64,000 bases of DNA from Caulobacter sp. SL161 (GTDB lineage Bacteria > Pseudomonadota > Alphaproteobacteria > Caulobacterales > Caulobacteraceae): positions 3,038,001 through 3,102,000 of the forward strand of contig NZ_JAPPRA010000001.1 in assembly GCF_026672375.1 (NCBI RefSeq), read 5' to 3'. Both the position numbers and the translations under genes were made by a program. Below the pieces are notes generated by a model. It did no database searches, was not told where the DNA came from, and worked only from the letters and a program-made list of their open reading frames with translations. Below, piece after piece: positions 7,887 to 16,290 of the stretch (positions within the stretch are counted from its first letter, which is position 1; each line of letters opens with the position of its first letter).

Positions 7887-10591
7887 GGGCGCACCTCCGT
7901 CTGATATCCGATCCACAGGTCGCGGTTGCCGCCGCTCGTCACTTGGTCGGGGCCAAGGCGGATCGTCCGGTCGGCTCCCCGCGCCCGGATCGGAAAGATT
8001 GTCTTGGGTTTGCCTTGCGCGCTCGCCGTTGCCCCCTCAGCCGCGGCTTCGCCCTGGCCCACCGCGTCGCTTTGGCCGGCGGTCTCGCTGTTGCTGTCGC
8101 TCGTCGGGCTGGCGACAGTGCTTGTCATGACCAGCGGCGGTGCGCCGTCTCGACAGCCCAAGGCGCAACCGTTCATCCGATAGGCCTCGCTCAGCGGCAC
8201 CTGGACGCCGATGGCGGCGGCGTAGCTTGAGCCCGTCGAGCTCCAAGGCGTGCCCTCCGGAGAGCGCACCACGCCCGAGAGTGCGATCCGGGTCGGATTG
8301 AGTTCGCCCAGTGACCAGCTGTTGGTCCCCCCGATCTTCACGGCGCTGAGGTCGGCAGGGTGAACGACGAGGGGCGCAGCGCCGGAGGGCTCGCCAAACT
8401 CCACACCCCCGAAGCCGCCGCTCCCGGAGGTGTTTTGCTGCAGGACTCGTCCACGAGCGGCGAATTGCCATTGATCCGCGACGAGCCACAATCGACCGAC
8501 GTCCGAGGCGGTGACCGGGACACTGCCCGGATCAAAGTCGCTACTGGCTGCAGCCCCGGCGACAAATCGGTCGTCGCCGAGCAGGATGTCGCGGCTCGCG
8601 AGCATTCGGACCGAGCCCAGCTTGGCGTTTGCGGCGCCAAGCGCTCCGGTCACCACGATGCGTTCGGGCGCATAGTCGGCGGCCTTGCCGGAAATGGGCG
8701 TCTCGATAAACCCCAGATTGACGCTGACGGGCCTGACCGTCGGCGCGATACGGCCGGACACGAGGATCTGGCCCGCACCGCCTGCGCCTACCCAGAGGGC
8801 TGAGAGCTTGTCGGACGAGAGCGAAAGATCGCCGATCCGAACGGTCGCGCCGATGTTCGCTGCGCCACCTTCGATCGCGATGTTCCGCCCGACGACCGAC
8901 TGTAACTCGGCATTGGTTAGTTCGAAGCCGGTATGATTGGGGGAGCCCAGGCCGCCTAGGCTGACATCGCCATTGGGAGGCTTGGCGACGATGAGCACGT
9001 CGCCGCCCGTACTGACCGTTCCTTGCAGCACAAGGTCAGCCGCAGTCAGGGCGATCGCCGCATCATCGGCCGACCAGACCGGCCACGCCGATGCGGCTCC
9101 TGCTTTGGCGCTGCTCACCGTTGCGTTTGGTCCGATCGTCAGGAGGCCTGCCGCGTCGATATCGAGCTCTTGTCCCGTTCGCAGGGAGCCGCGCACTTGG
9201 ATCGCGCCGCCGTTAGCGCCGACTTTCGAGGCCTGCAGGCCTATTGACCGGCCAGCGATCTCGCCCGTCGTCAAATCTCCGCCCCGGCCGGCTAACAGTC
9301 CGGCCACCGGCGCGCCGGCCGAGATGAGTATATCGCCTGATTGGCCATCGCCCGTTCCACCCACCAGTTTCCCAGCGGACGTGTCTACTGACCCAGAAGC
9401 TGACAAGCCGATGATGCCGTTCGGCTCGCTTTTGGCGCCGCGGACGAGCGCGCCGCTTGTCAGCCGGATAGAGGCGCCCTGCAGCAACAGGCTTGCGCCG
9501 GTGGAGATATCGGCCGCCACCGTCACCGCGGCGGTGCGCGACTGGGCGAGTAGGCTTCCGCTCACCTCCAGGGGCCCCATAAGCGAGACGCCGCCATAAC
9601 TGGCCAAATAGGTATCCCGGCCGCCGGTCGTGGCTCCGAGGGTCAGGGCCTCGCCAGAGATATAGATATCGCCCGACTTCGCCGTGATGGTCGCTTTCGA
9701 TGAGTCGAGCGCCATGGTGGAGCCGTTGAAGTTGCTGGCGGAGCGCGCCGTATCCCGGCCAGCCAGGATAACGACGCCTCTGACACCCCCCGGTTGGACG
9801 CCGGCGGCTTCGATGACCCCGGAAAGGTTGATGATCCCGGCGAAGTTGGGCGCGTTCTGGCCTGAGGGGGCGACGATCTCAATATGACCGCCGGCCTTGG
9901 AGAGCCCTGTGTGGTTCAGGTTGGGCTTGCCACGTCCGTTAGCGTCGGCCGCGCCGGATGCGTTTAGCGCCGTTCCGACGTCGCTTGTGGTGAAATCGAT
10001 CAGCGCCCCTTCGGCGGCTTGATAGCTGATCGCTCCGCTCGCCTGGACCTGACCACCTTGGTTCAACGTCTCCGCCTGAAGCAGGACAAAGCCATTCGTC
10101 GCGTTGATTTGGCCGCCAGTCTGGACGTTGAGTGACCCATTGCCCGACGGCGCGCCGGGCAGGAGCGAAAGCCGATTGGCGCTCATCGCCGCGTCAACAT
10201 CGAGCGCTGCGGTAGAGGCCACCAGCGAGCCTACATTGATCCGCGCGCCCGAACCGATCAGCAGTCCGCTCGGCGAAAAGAGCCATACGCCGCCATTGGC
10301 GTTCAATGCGCCAGCAATATTGATTGCAGACCCCAATGGCGTCCGATTGAACGCGATAGCCCCCGCATTGGGTTGGGTGAAGGTTACGGTTTCACCTGAG
10401 GCGACGTTGAATGAGCTCCAGTCGATCACGACGCGCTGACTGGTCTGCTGGATTGTCGCGCCATTCGTCGTTGTCGTGATCGTCGCCGCGCCGCGTGTCA
10501 CCACGCCCCCGGCCGGTCCTCCTTGGGAGGGCGAGGCCAACAAAGCTACTGAAAGGCCGCCGATACAGGCGAGAGCCGATGTATATCTCAT
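7883..10591 (-). CDS. TpsA: two-partner secretion haemagglutinin-type exoprotein
   Basis: 902 aa with a signal peptide (MRYTSALACIGGLSVALLA) and then a TPS secretion domain over residues about 25-270. Family marks are visible: TTTTNGATIQQTSQRVVIDW, WSSFNVASGETVTF, a QPNAGAIAFNR box, then LNANGGVWLFSPSGLLIG, the local form of the NPNG(I) motif, followed by GSLVAST. The rest is a G/S/A-rich, T/V-alternating sequence expected of a right-handed beta helix (TLGATTGGRDTYL, GDILISAGAPVAG and similar). It is short for the class; classical FHA is several thousand residues. No toxin, protease or adhesion domain is recognisable at the C-terminus. It lies between its TpsB transporter (ATGA overlap) and the CHAT protease (GTGA overlap), so the three are translationally coupled. 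It could be a CHAT substrate, but nothing in the sequence proves that. Confidence 0.9.
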   Translation of the reverse strand: MRYTSALACIGGLSVALLASPSQGGPAGGVVTRGAATITTTTNGATIQQTSQRVVIDWSSFNVASGETVTFTQPNAGAIAFNRTPLGSAINIAGALNANGGVWLFSPSGLLIGSGARINVGSLVASTAALDVDAAMSANRLSLLPGAPSGNGSLNVQTGGQINATNGFVLLQAETLNQGGQVQASGAISYQAAEGALIDFTTSDVGTALNASGAADANGRGKPNLNHTGLSKAGGHIEIVAPSGQNAPNFAGIINLSGVIEAAGVQPGGVRGVVILAGRDTARSASNFNGSTMALDSSKATITAKSGDIYISGEALTLGATTGGRDTYLASYGGVSLMGPLEVSGSLLAQSRTAAVTVAADISTGASLLLQGASIRLTSGALVRGAKSEPNGIIGLSASGSVDTSAGKLVGGTGDGQSGDILISAGAPVAGLLAGRGGDLTTGEIAGRSIGLQASKVGANGGAIQVRGSLRTGQELDIDAAGLLTIGPNATVSSAKAGAASAWPVWSADDAAIALTAADLVLQGTVSTGGDVLIVAKPPNGDVSLGGLGSPNHTGFELTNAELQSVVGRNIAIEGGAANIGATVRIGDLSLSSDKLSALWVGAGGAGQILVSGRIAPTVRPVSVNLGFIETPISGKAADYAPERIVVTGALGAANAKLGSVRMLASRDILLGDDRFVAGAAASSDFDPGSVPVTASDVGRLWLVADQWQFAARGRVLQQNTSGSGGFGGVEFGEPSGAAPLVVHPADLSAVKIGGTNSWSLGELNPTRIALSGVVRSPEGTPWSSTGSSYAAAIGVQVPLSEAYRMNGCALGCRDGAPPLVMTSTVASPTSDSNSETAGQSDAVGQGEAAAEGATASAQGKPKTIFPIRARGADRTIRLGPDQVTSGGNRDLWIGYQTEVRP

Positions 10592-12213
10592 CGCGTCGCT
10601 CCGGACGTTTTTCGGCGCAAGACGTTATCGGCCAGGGCCTTCAAGCCGACCGACGCGCTGAAGAGCACGGTCGGGGCGGGCTTCTTCTCACCCAGGCCAA
10701 GCGGCGGCGCCGACGGAAGGGCATAGAGGAGTTCAAAGCGCGCCGGTCCCGGGACATCGAAGCGCAGGCCTCCCCCGATCGAAGAAAGATCCCGCCGGTC
10801 AAACAGTCTTTCGATGTCTTTTCGAGGGTTGGAGAGGCGCGCGGCGTCGACGAAAATGAAGGGCTCAGCCTTGATCGAGCGGGATAGCTTAACGCCAGGG
10901 CGACGAAGCTCCAGGCTGACCGCGACGGCGGAGTCGGCGAAAGCGGAACCCGGCTGGTAGCCGCGACCAATAGTTTGGTTTCCGATCACATATTGGTCGG
11001 GCGTGGTCAGCGACGAGCCCGTGTCCTGGCCCTCGAACCGAGCCGCCAACACCTGGCTAGCCACGCGCCATTCGCCTTCGAACTTCCAGCGGACCATTGC
11101 GGCCTTGGGGTCCGCCGAGGCGCGGGATAGGTCTTGATCGCCCGCCTTACTTGCGCCGAGGAGGCCCACGCCTTTACGCAACTCAAGGCTGGCCGAGGCC
11201 TTGAGGTTTTCTCCCTGCAGGGTGACCTCGCCGCCTAAGCTGAGCGTGCGCAATTGCTCGCGGCTGAGGCGTTCTGAGCCGAAGACCAGGGTTTCCTGGT
11301 CATTGATGTCCAAGCCCGCCTTGAGGCTGATGGCGATGACGCCGTCATCAACAAGGTTCTGACCCACCTCCAATCGCGCGCCGATGAGATTGGTGGCGAG
11401 GTTGAGCTCGGCCACCGCACCACCCGGCTTCGCCTTGGCGGCGGTGATAACGGCGTCGGCATAGGTTCCATAAGCATTGAGGCGACGCTCATAGCGCGCT
11501 TGAAAGCCATACTGGGCCTTGAAGTCGGGGCTCGCCGACGCTTGGATCGAGGCCTGATCGCCGTAAGACGAGGCCCCGAAATAGTCGGCCTGAACTGTCG
11601 CGACCCATGGGCCGACCGGTCGTGCGGCCCAGTTATTGACGCCAGCCGCCACACGCCAAGGATCGCGTGCGGCCTCGACCACGAGATCCATACCCCCCGG
11701 CTTGGTCCCCCGCCGCAACGCCCCGGCGACCGCCAAACCGGGAGTGGCGCGCGCTGTCGCATAGGCGCGCTCAACCGCTACCGCGGGTAGTGGTCGCATG
11801 CCCACGAGCGGCTGGAAGATCCGGGTGGCTTGTCGCCGCGCTGAGGCGTCTTGCCCCAGCACGGTCAGGTCGCTGATCTGCCCCTCGATGACGTCCAGAC
11901 GAACAACGCCATCGACGACGGTCTGGGCCGGCGGAACAACGACGACAAAAGGATAACCGCGTCCGGCGTAGATGGCCTCGGCGTTACGGGCGATCGTCTT
12001 AAGATCGGCCAAGGCGACGGGCTTGCCGACAAAGTTCTGCCAAGCGGGCTGCAGGTCGTGGGGCGGAACAACCGTGGCGCCCGGAAAGTTCACCTGCTTG
12101 AGGATGATGGCTGAAGGCGCCGAGTCCACTGCGCCCGCATTGGGCGTCGAGATGACTTGCACGCTGCCCTGAAGAGGAGCCGCCAGGCCCCACCCATCCA
12201 ATATTCCAATCAC
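10588..12213 (-). CDS. TpsB: ShlB/FhaC/HecB-type outer-membrane transporter
   Basis: 541 aa. The order is that of the Omp85-related TpsB family: POTRA domain(s) at about residues 35-190 (ILKQVNFPGATVVPPHDL, YAGRGYPFVVVVPPAQTVVDGVVRLDVIEGQI), then a 16-strand barrel with the signature GRGYQPGSAFADSAVAVSLELR, whose R-G-Y corresponds to the conserved VRGY tip motif. It should translocate the TpsA downstream. The start is a GTG at 12213; an in-frame stop lies at 12229-12231, so no longer N-terminus is possible in this frame. The first residues (VIGILDGWGLAAPLQGS) do not form a usual Sec signal peptide, which is odd for an outer-membrane protein. Either a short non-classical leader is used or the original start has been lost. 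First gene of the tpsB-tpsA-CHAT operon. Confidence 0.88.
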   Translation of the reverse strand: MIGILDGWGLAAPLQGSVQVISTPNAGAVDSAPSAIILKQVNFPGATVVPPHDLQPAWQNFVGKPVALADLKTIARNAEAIYAGRGYPFVVVVPPAQTVVDGVVRLDVIEGQISDLTVLGQDASARRQATRIFQPLVGMRPLPAVAVERAYATARATPGLAVAGALRRGTKPGGMDLVVEAARDPWRVAAGVNNWAARPVGPWVATVQADYFGASSYGDQASIQASASPDFKAQYGFQARYERRLNAYGTYADAVITAAKAKPGGAVAELNLATNLIGARLEVGQNLVDDGVIAISLKAGLDINDQETLVFGSERLSREQLRTLSLGGEVTLQGENLKASASLELRKGVGLLGASKAGDQDLSRASADPKAAMVRWKFEGEWRVASQVLAARFEGQDTGSSLTTPDQYVIGNQTIGRGYQPGSAFADSAVAVSLELRRPGVKLSRSIKAEPFIFVDAARLSNPRKDIERLFDRRDLSSIGGGLRFDVPGPARFELLYALPSAPPLGLGEKKPAPTVLFSASVGLKALADNVLRRKTSGATR

Positions 12214-12697
12214 GAAAGGCCCCCACCTTTAGAAACTACATGAAGCGTCAGTTTCTAAAAAGCAAGTCCGTATTCTCAGAGCCTATGAAATCGCAAATGC
12301 ATTTTCGCGTGCTTGGCATTTTTCAAGACGGATAGTGTCTTTTTTCGGGACGATTTCGTTACGTCACTTTGCTCATGACGCGAATGTGGTTGGAATAGCA
12401 TTTTATGTGTGTCGGGTTCGCGCACCTCAAGATGAAGTAGATCATCGCTTCTTGATACGTGGCGCTATCGGACGCGCCGTCACACTCACGGTGGGGACCA
12501 CTTCACGCTGTCCGCGTAGGAACCAACTCGCCCGGCGCCCGGCCCCGGAACCGATATACGGCTGCGCGCCGCGTTAGATAGGTCTGTCGCGCCACCCGCG
12601 CTTCGCCCCCGTGTGATACAGTCTCGCGCGTCACGGGCGCTCTATAAGACCTTGAAATTCCTAAATTTCCAGCAAGACCGACGCCTTAGCGGAGATG
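12214..12697. other. 484-bp non-coding region between the TPS operon and tRNA-Ile
   Basis: This region is A+T-rich near the TpsB start (about 12240-12420) and returns to high GC toward the tRNA. On the - strand, TTGCGA followed after 17 nt by ATACGG around 12265-12295 is a weak candidate promoter for the TPS operon. GAAATT-N4-AATTTC (12654-12669) lies just downstream of the tRNA 3' end and may help its termination or processing. I see no credible gene, and no duplicated tRNA 3' fragment that would mark an integrase attachment site. Confidence 0.45.
12228..12259. promoter_or_regulatory. Inverted repeat (operator-like) just upstream of the TPS operon
   Basis: TTTAGAAACT (12228-12237) and AGTTTCTAAA (12250-12259) form a perfect 10-bp inverted repeat with a 12-nt spacer, 15 bp upstream of the TpsB start. 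The A+T-rich arms and the position between likely promoter and start codon suggest a repressor operator or a leader hairpin. No T tract follows, so it is not a simple terminator. No regulator gene for it is evident nearby. Confidence 0.55.
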
Positions 12698-12773
12698 TGG
12701 TAGGCCCGGAGGGACTCGAACCCCCAACCAGACCGTTATGAGCGGTCGGCTCTAACCATTGAGCTACAGGCCC
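12698..12773 (-). tRNA. tRNA-Ile (CAU anticodon, lysidine type)
   Basis: 76 nt including an encoded CCA. The anticodon stem GACCG/CGGTC encloses the loop CTCATAA, giving a CAU anticodon. CAU could be Met or the minor tRNA-Ile whose C34 is changed to lysidine by TilS. The acceptor stem carries C4-G69 and C5-G68 and the discriminator is A73, features I know as TilS identity elements, and the overall sequence resembles tRNA-Ile2 rather than elongator Met. The Ile assignment is probable but not certain. The tRNA flanks the low-GC TPS/CHAT segment. Confidence 0.85.
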
Positions 12774-12922
12774 GCGCGGAGTTGCGCCGAAGCGCACGCG
12801 AGCCGGCGGATTAGCATGAGCCGAACGCGGCTTAAAGCTCCGGTTCAGGTTGGAGCTGTCACGAAGGAACCATAGCCGTGCGGCGACGCTTTCTGCGCCG
12901 GACAGCCCCTGGAGAACGATCG

Positions 12923-13669
12923 ATGACCCACACCGCCCGCCGCCTGCCCGCCATCGCCCTGCCCGCCCTGCTGGGCGGCGCGCTGCTGCTGGGCGCCGCC
13001 GCTCCGGCGTTGGCGCAAAGCAACGACGCGGCCTTCAAGGCCACCACCTTCAACCTGTCGGCTTCGGGCGAGACCCTGGTGGCGCCGGACATGGCGACTA
13101 TCAATCTGGGCGTCCAGACCGACGCGGCCACGGCGGCCGAGGCGCTCAAGGCCAACGGCGCGCGGATGAACCAGGTGATGGCCGCCCTGAAGAAGGCCGG
13201 GATCGCCGATCGCGACATCCAGACCTCGAACCTGAATCTGAACGCGCAGTACGCCTATGAGCAGAACCAGCCGCCCAAGCTGACCGGCTACCAGGCCTCG
13301 AACCAGGTGACGATCACGGTGCGCGACCTGGCCAAGCTGGGCGCGGCGGTGGACGCGACGGTCAGCGCCGGCGCCAATACGGTCAACGGCATCAGCTTTG
13401 GCCTCGCCAACCCGCAGGCGGCCGAGGACGCCGCGCGGCTGGAAGCTGTCAAGGCGCTGCAGGCCAAGGCCGCGCTCTATAGCCGCGCGACCGGCTACAA
13501 GATCATCCGCATGATCAATCTCAGCGAAGGCGGCGGCTATTCGCCCGTGCCCCCGCCCATGCCGGTGTTCACCATGGCCAAGCGCGAGATGGCCGACGCC
13601 ACCAGCATCTCGGCCGGCGAGCTGAAGGTCCGCGTCGACGTCAGCGCGGTGTACCAAGTCACCCAGTAG
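12923..13669 (+). CDS. SIMPL-domain (DUF541) periplasmic protein
   Basis: 248 aa from ATG 12923, which has GGAG eight bases upstream; a longer frame from 12878 begins with a basic stretch unlike a leader. Sec signal peptide LPALLGGALLLGAAAPALAQ with cleavage after ALA. The mature part is a SIMPL domain: an N-terminal FNLSASGETLVAPDMATINLGV strand, a TAAEALKANGARMNQVMAALKKAGI helix, and the DIQTSNLNLNAQY segment that characterises the family. The family includes the 26-kDa periplasmic immunogenic protein of Brucella and E. coli YggE, linked to oxidative stress. Molecular role unknown. It stands alone, convergent with the lipoprotein gene at 13719. Confidence 0.85.
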   Translation: MTHTARRLPAIALPALLGGALLLGAAAPALAQSNDAAFKATTFNLSASGETLVAPDMATINLGVQTDAATAAEALKANGARMNQVMAALKKAGIADRDIQTSNLNLNAQYAYEQNQPPKLTGYQASNQVTITVRDLAKLGAAVDATVSAGANTVNGISFGLANPQAAEDAARLEAVKALQAKAALYSRATGYKIIRMINLSEGGGYSPVPPPMPVFTMAKREMADATSISAGELKVRVDVSAVYQVTQ

Positions 13670-13676
13670 GCGCATG

Positions 13677-13711
13677 AAAAAGCCGCCGTCGGGATGTGCC
13701 GGCGGCGGCTT
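13677..13711 (-). terminator. Terminator of the 13719-14198 lipoprotein gene
   Basis: The stem AGCCGCCG (13681-13688) / CGGCGGCT (13703-13710) is followed on the - strand by TTTTT (13677-13681). It lies directly between two convergent stop codons and is oriented to end the - strand transcript. Confidence 0.75.
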
Positions 13712-13718
13712 GTCAGGG

Positions 13719-14198
13719 TCAGAAGCCGGCCTTCTTGAAGGCCTGCTCGACGCGATCCTTGATCTCAAGGCCCGGCAGGGCGCGATCGCCTTCCATGACG
13801 GCCACATAGGTGAGGTTGCGCGCGGGCTTGCCTTCGCCGGTCGGCACCGGGCCGATCGCCCAGCCGACGGTGGCGCCCGGGGCCGTGCCGCTGTCGCAGC
13901 TGAAGAAGCGCGCGGGCTTGCCCAGATTGTCCTGCAACAGCTTCTCGGCCGTGGTCACGACCCCATCGCAGGTCGGCAGGTTGCGCGCGCAGGTGATATA
14001 GCCGCCGCCGCGCCAGACCATCCGGCCGTTGGCGGCGTCAGCGATCACTACGCAGGTCGAGGCCGAGCCGATCTGGCGACCGATGGACTGGGCCAGCACG
14101 GTGTCATCAACGCCGTCCGGCAGCTTGGGCGAACACGCCGCAAGGCCGGCGACAGCGAGAACGACAAGCGCCCCGCGCAGGATCGTGGGGCGCGTCAT
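13719..14198 (-). CDS. Small conserved lipoprotein, function unknown
   Basis: 159 aa with a lipoprotein leader: positively charged start, hydrophobic LRGALVVLAVA, lipobox GLAAC with the modified Cys near residue 22. The mature part has several Cys (STCVVIADA, YITCARNLPTCDG, RFFSCDSG) that could form disulfides in the periplasm. I recognise no domain. It follows panD on the same strand at 3 bp from the panD stop, so it may be transcribed with it, although no functional link with pantothenate synthesis is evident. Confidence 0.7.
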   Translation of the reverse strand: MTRPTILRGALVVLAVAGLAACSPKLPDGVDDTVLAQSIGRQIGSASTCVVIADAANGRMVWRGGGYITCARNLPTCDGVVTTAEKLLQDNLGKPARFFSCDSGTAPGATVGWAIGPVPTGEGKPARNLTYVAVMEGDRALPGLEIKDRVEQAFKKAGF

Positions 14199-14201
14199 CG
14201 A

Positions 14202-14558
14202 TCAGGCCGCCTTCTTGATCAGGTTGCCCTCGTCCAGCAGGACGACGGTCGGGGCGTAGTTGCGCGCCTCCTCGGCGGGCATCTGGCAGTAGGTGACGAC
14301 GATCACCAGATCGTTCTTCTGCACCAGACGGGCGGCCGCGCCATTGACGCCGATGACCTTCGAGCCACGCGGGGCCTCGATGGCGTAGGTGGTGAAACGC
14401 GCGCCGTTGGTGATGTTCAGCACGTCGACCTGCTCGTTGGGCAGGATGCCCGAGGCGTCCAGCAGGTCGCGGTCGATCGCGATCGAGCCTTCGTAGTCGA
14501 GGTCGGCCTGGGTCACCGTGGCGCGGTGCAGCTTGGCCTTCAGCATGGTGAGCAGCAT
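14202..14558 (-). CDS. panD: Aspartate 1-decarboxylase proenzyme
   Basis: 118 aa starting [12 protein letters not shown], which aligns with E. coli PanD MIRTMLQGKLHR; the longer upstream frame is not used. PanD converts aspartate to beta-alanine for pantothenate and CoA synthesis. The self-cleavage site Gly24-Ser25 (YEGSIAID) that generates the pyruvoyl cofactor is intact, as are the [10 protein letters not shown] segment with its catalytic Tyr, the VNGAAA strand, and the C-terminal [17 protein letters not shown]. Length fits the family (about 120-126). Other pantothenate genes are not in the window. Confidence 0.95.
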
Positions 14559-14747
14559 GGCGGGGAAGCTTATCCCTTTGAATGAACTGGAGTCTTCTGG
14601 GCCGCCACACACAAGGCCCCAAAACAGGTACCGCCATATAGCCACGAACCCGCGCGGGTTCAATCGCGCCGCAATCCGCCAACAAAGGTTAACAGCGCGC
14701 CCACTTCGCGTTAAGGTTTGAAAGAACGCGGTTCGGTGGGGACTAAC

Positions 14748-15392
14748 ATGCGTCATGGAAGAGCGTGGGCGGCGGCGGGTCTCGTCGCCGTGTCACTGGT
14801 CGCGGGGGCGACCTGGATCTCGGCGGGCCAGGCCCAGACACGGCCTGACACGGCCGCGCCGGCGCCGGCGCCAGCATCGCGCCCGGCGATCGCCGCGTTC
14901 GTCGCCCGCCCGCGCGGCGCCGTCGACTGGCAGGCGGCGGTGGGCGGCCTTCGTCAGTCGGCGAATGTCGGTGAGAGTCTCGCCGCCAACCTGAACCGCG
15001 AGCAAGTCGACAAGACCGCCGTGCCGATCCTGTTGCCACGCGATCCCAAACTGACGGCCGGGGCGCGGATCTACAGCTTCGGCGACTACTACACGATCAC
15101 TGCGGACACGCTCGGCGGCGGGGTGTCGCTCAGCGGGACGACGACGACGGTTCCGTCCGGCAAACCGCTGAAGGTCGAGAGCGGCCCCGAAATGCTGACC
15201 GTGCAGCGCACTGTCGATGGTCAGTTGGCCAGCTTCGTGCGCTTCGGAGTCCTCTACACCGTCGAGATCCGCTGCGACTCGGCGGGCGATCCGCGCTGTG
15301 TCGACGACAACTATCTCCTGGGGCTGGTTGGCAAGACCACAGCCGTGGTGATGGGCAAGGCCGCGCGGCAAGCCGCCGGACTGGGAGGCTGA
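14748..15392 (+). CDS. Exported protein of unknown function
   Basis: 214 aa from ATG 14748, preceded by a purine-rich GGTGGGGA. An N-terminal leader ([24 protein letters not shown]) indicates export with cleavage after GQA. A low-complexity Ala/Pro stretch follows. The rest contains [25 protein letters not shown], a segment on accepting a hydrophobic beta pattern, and [21 protein letters not shown] with two Cys likely to form a disulfide. No known domain is recognised. It ends 1 bp before the M23 lipoprotein gene, so the two form an operon, which suggests a cell-envelope role. Confidence 0.75.
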
Positions 15393-15393
15393 G

Positions 15394-16290
15394 ATGCGCA
15401 CCGCTGCCCTCCTGCTGATCGCCGCGCTCGCCCTGGCGCCGCTGGCGGCCTGTGACGACACCTCCAAGCCGGCCGCGGGCGAAACGCCCAAGCCGCCCTC
15501 CCCCGAGCCTGGACCGCCGCAGCCCGACGACTCGCCGGCCGATGGCGGCGCCGAGCAGCCGGCCAGCGAGCCCATTCCGCCCAGCCCCGATCCCGCGCCG
15601 CAACCGGCTGAGCCGCCGCCGCCGACCTCGGCGACCTTCGATCATGCGCCGGCGGGCGCCATCCCCGCGGGCCAGGGCCCCGGCTATCTGGACCGCACGG
15701 TCTGGTCGCCCAACATGTGCTGGCCCCTGGCCGAGGCCGGTTTCCCGAACTCGCAGGTCTATGGCCCCGGCGGCGGCATGGGCCCGCCCGGCAAGCCCAG
15801 CCAGTGCGACAGTCTCAACTACACCCTGCCCTGGCGCGACACCTTCTGTGAGGCGCGCTCACGGACCAACCCGCTTTGCGCAGGCTCGGGAACGGGTCAC
15901 CAGGGCCAGGACATCCGTCCTGCGAGCTGCAAGAAGAACCAGCACTGGGCCGTCGCCGCCGAGGCCGGGACGATCACCGACATCGGGTCGTACTCGGTGA
16001 CGCTCGTGGGGCAGGCCGCGCCGCACTACACCTATCGCTATCTGCACTTGCAGATGGCCACCCTGACCGTGAAGGAAGGCGACAGCGTCGCCAAGGGCCA
16101 GCAGTTGGGCAAGGTCTCGAACGACTTTGGCGGCACGCCGACGACGATTCACCTGCACTTCGAGATCCGCGCGGGCGTCGCCGGGACCACGACGGACGGC
16201 AAGCCTGTGGCGCTGCACACCTTCCTGCCGCCCTATCTGAGCTTGGTCGAGGCCTACCAGCGCAAGCTGAACGGCCAGACCTGTGGTTAG
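15394..16290 (+). CDS. M23-family metallopeptidase lipoprotein
   Basis: 298 aa. The leader RTAALLLIAALALAPLAAC ends in a lipobox, so it is a membrane-anchored lipoprotein. Residues about 25-90 are a Pro-rich linker. The C-terminal half is an LytM/M23 peptidoglycan endopeptidase fold with zinc ligands: HQGQD (HxxxD) and the final HLHFEIR (HxH), plus the central YLHLQMATLTVKEGDSV segment. The metal ligands look complete, so it may be active rather than an EnvC-like activator. Several Cys (MCWPL, QCDSLNY, FCEARS, LCAGSG) may form disulfides that brace the domain. Its last 4 bp overlap the convergent esterase gene. Confidence 0.88.
   Translation: MRTAALLLIAALALAPLAACDDTSKPAAGETPKPPSPEPGPPQPDDSPADGGAEQPASEPIPPSPDPAPQPAEPPPPTSATFDHAPAGAIPAGQGPGYLDRTVWSPNMCWPLAEAGFPNSQVYGPGGGMGPPGKPSQCDSLNYTLPWRDTFCEARSRTNPLCAGSGTGHQGQDIRPASCKKNQHWAVAAEAGTITDIGSYSVTLVGQAAPHYTYRYLHLQMATLTVKEGDSVAKGQQLGKVSNDFGGTPTTIHLHFEIRAGVAGTTTDGKPVALHTFLPPYLSLVEAYQRKLNGQTCG

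Noticed and set aside
12335..12577. 80-aa + frame between the TPS operon and tRNA-Ile
   Set aside because: No ribosome site, no domain and an Arg-rich tail; likely chance.
12698..12773. tRNA-Ile as a phage or island attachment site
   Set aside because: No integrase and no duplicate of its 3' end found at the left edge of the low-GC segment.
12698..12773. Reading the CAU tRNA as initiator or elongator Met
   Set aside because: C4-G69 and C5-G68 and the general sequence favour the lysidine-modified Ile tRNA; initiator features are absent.
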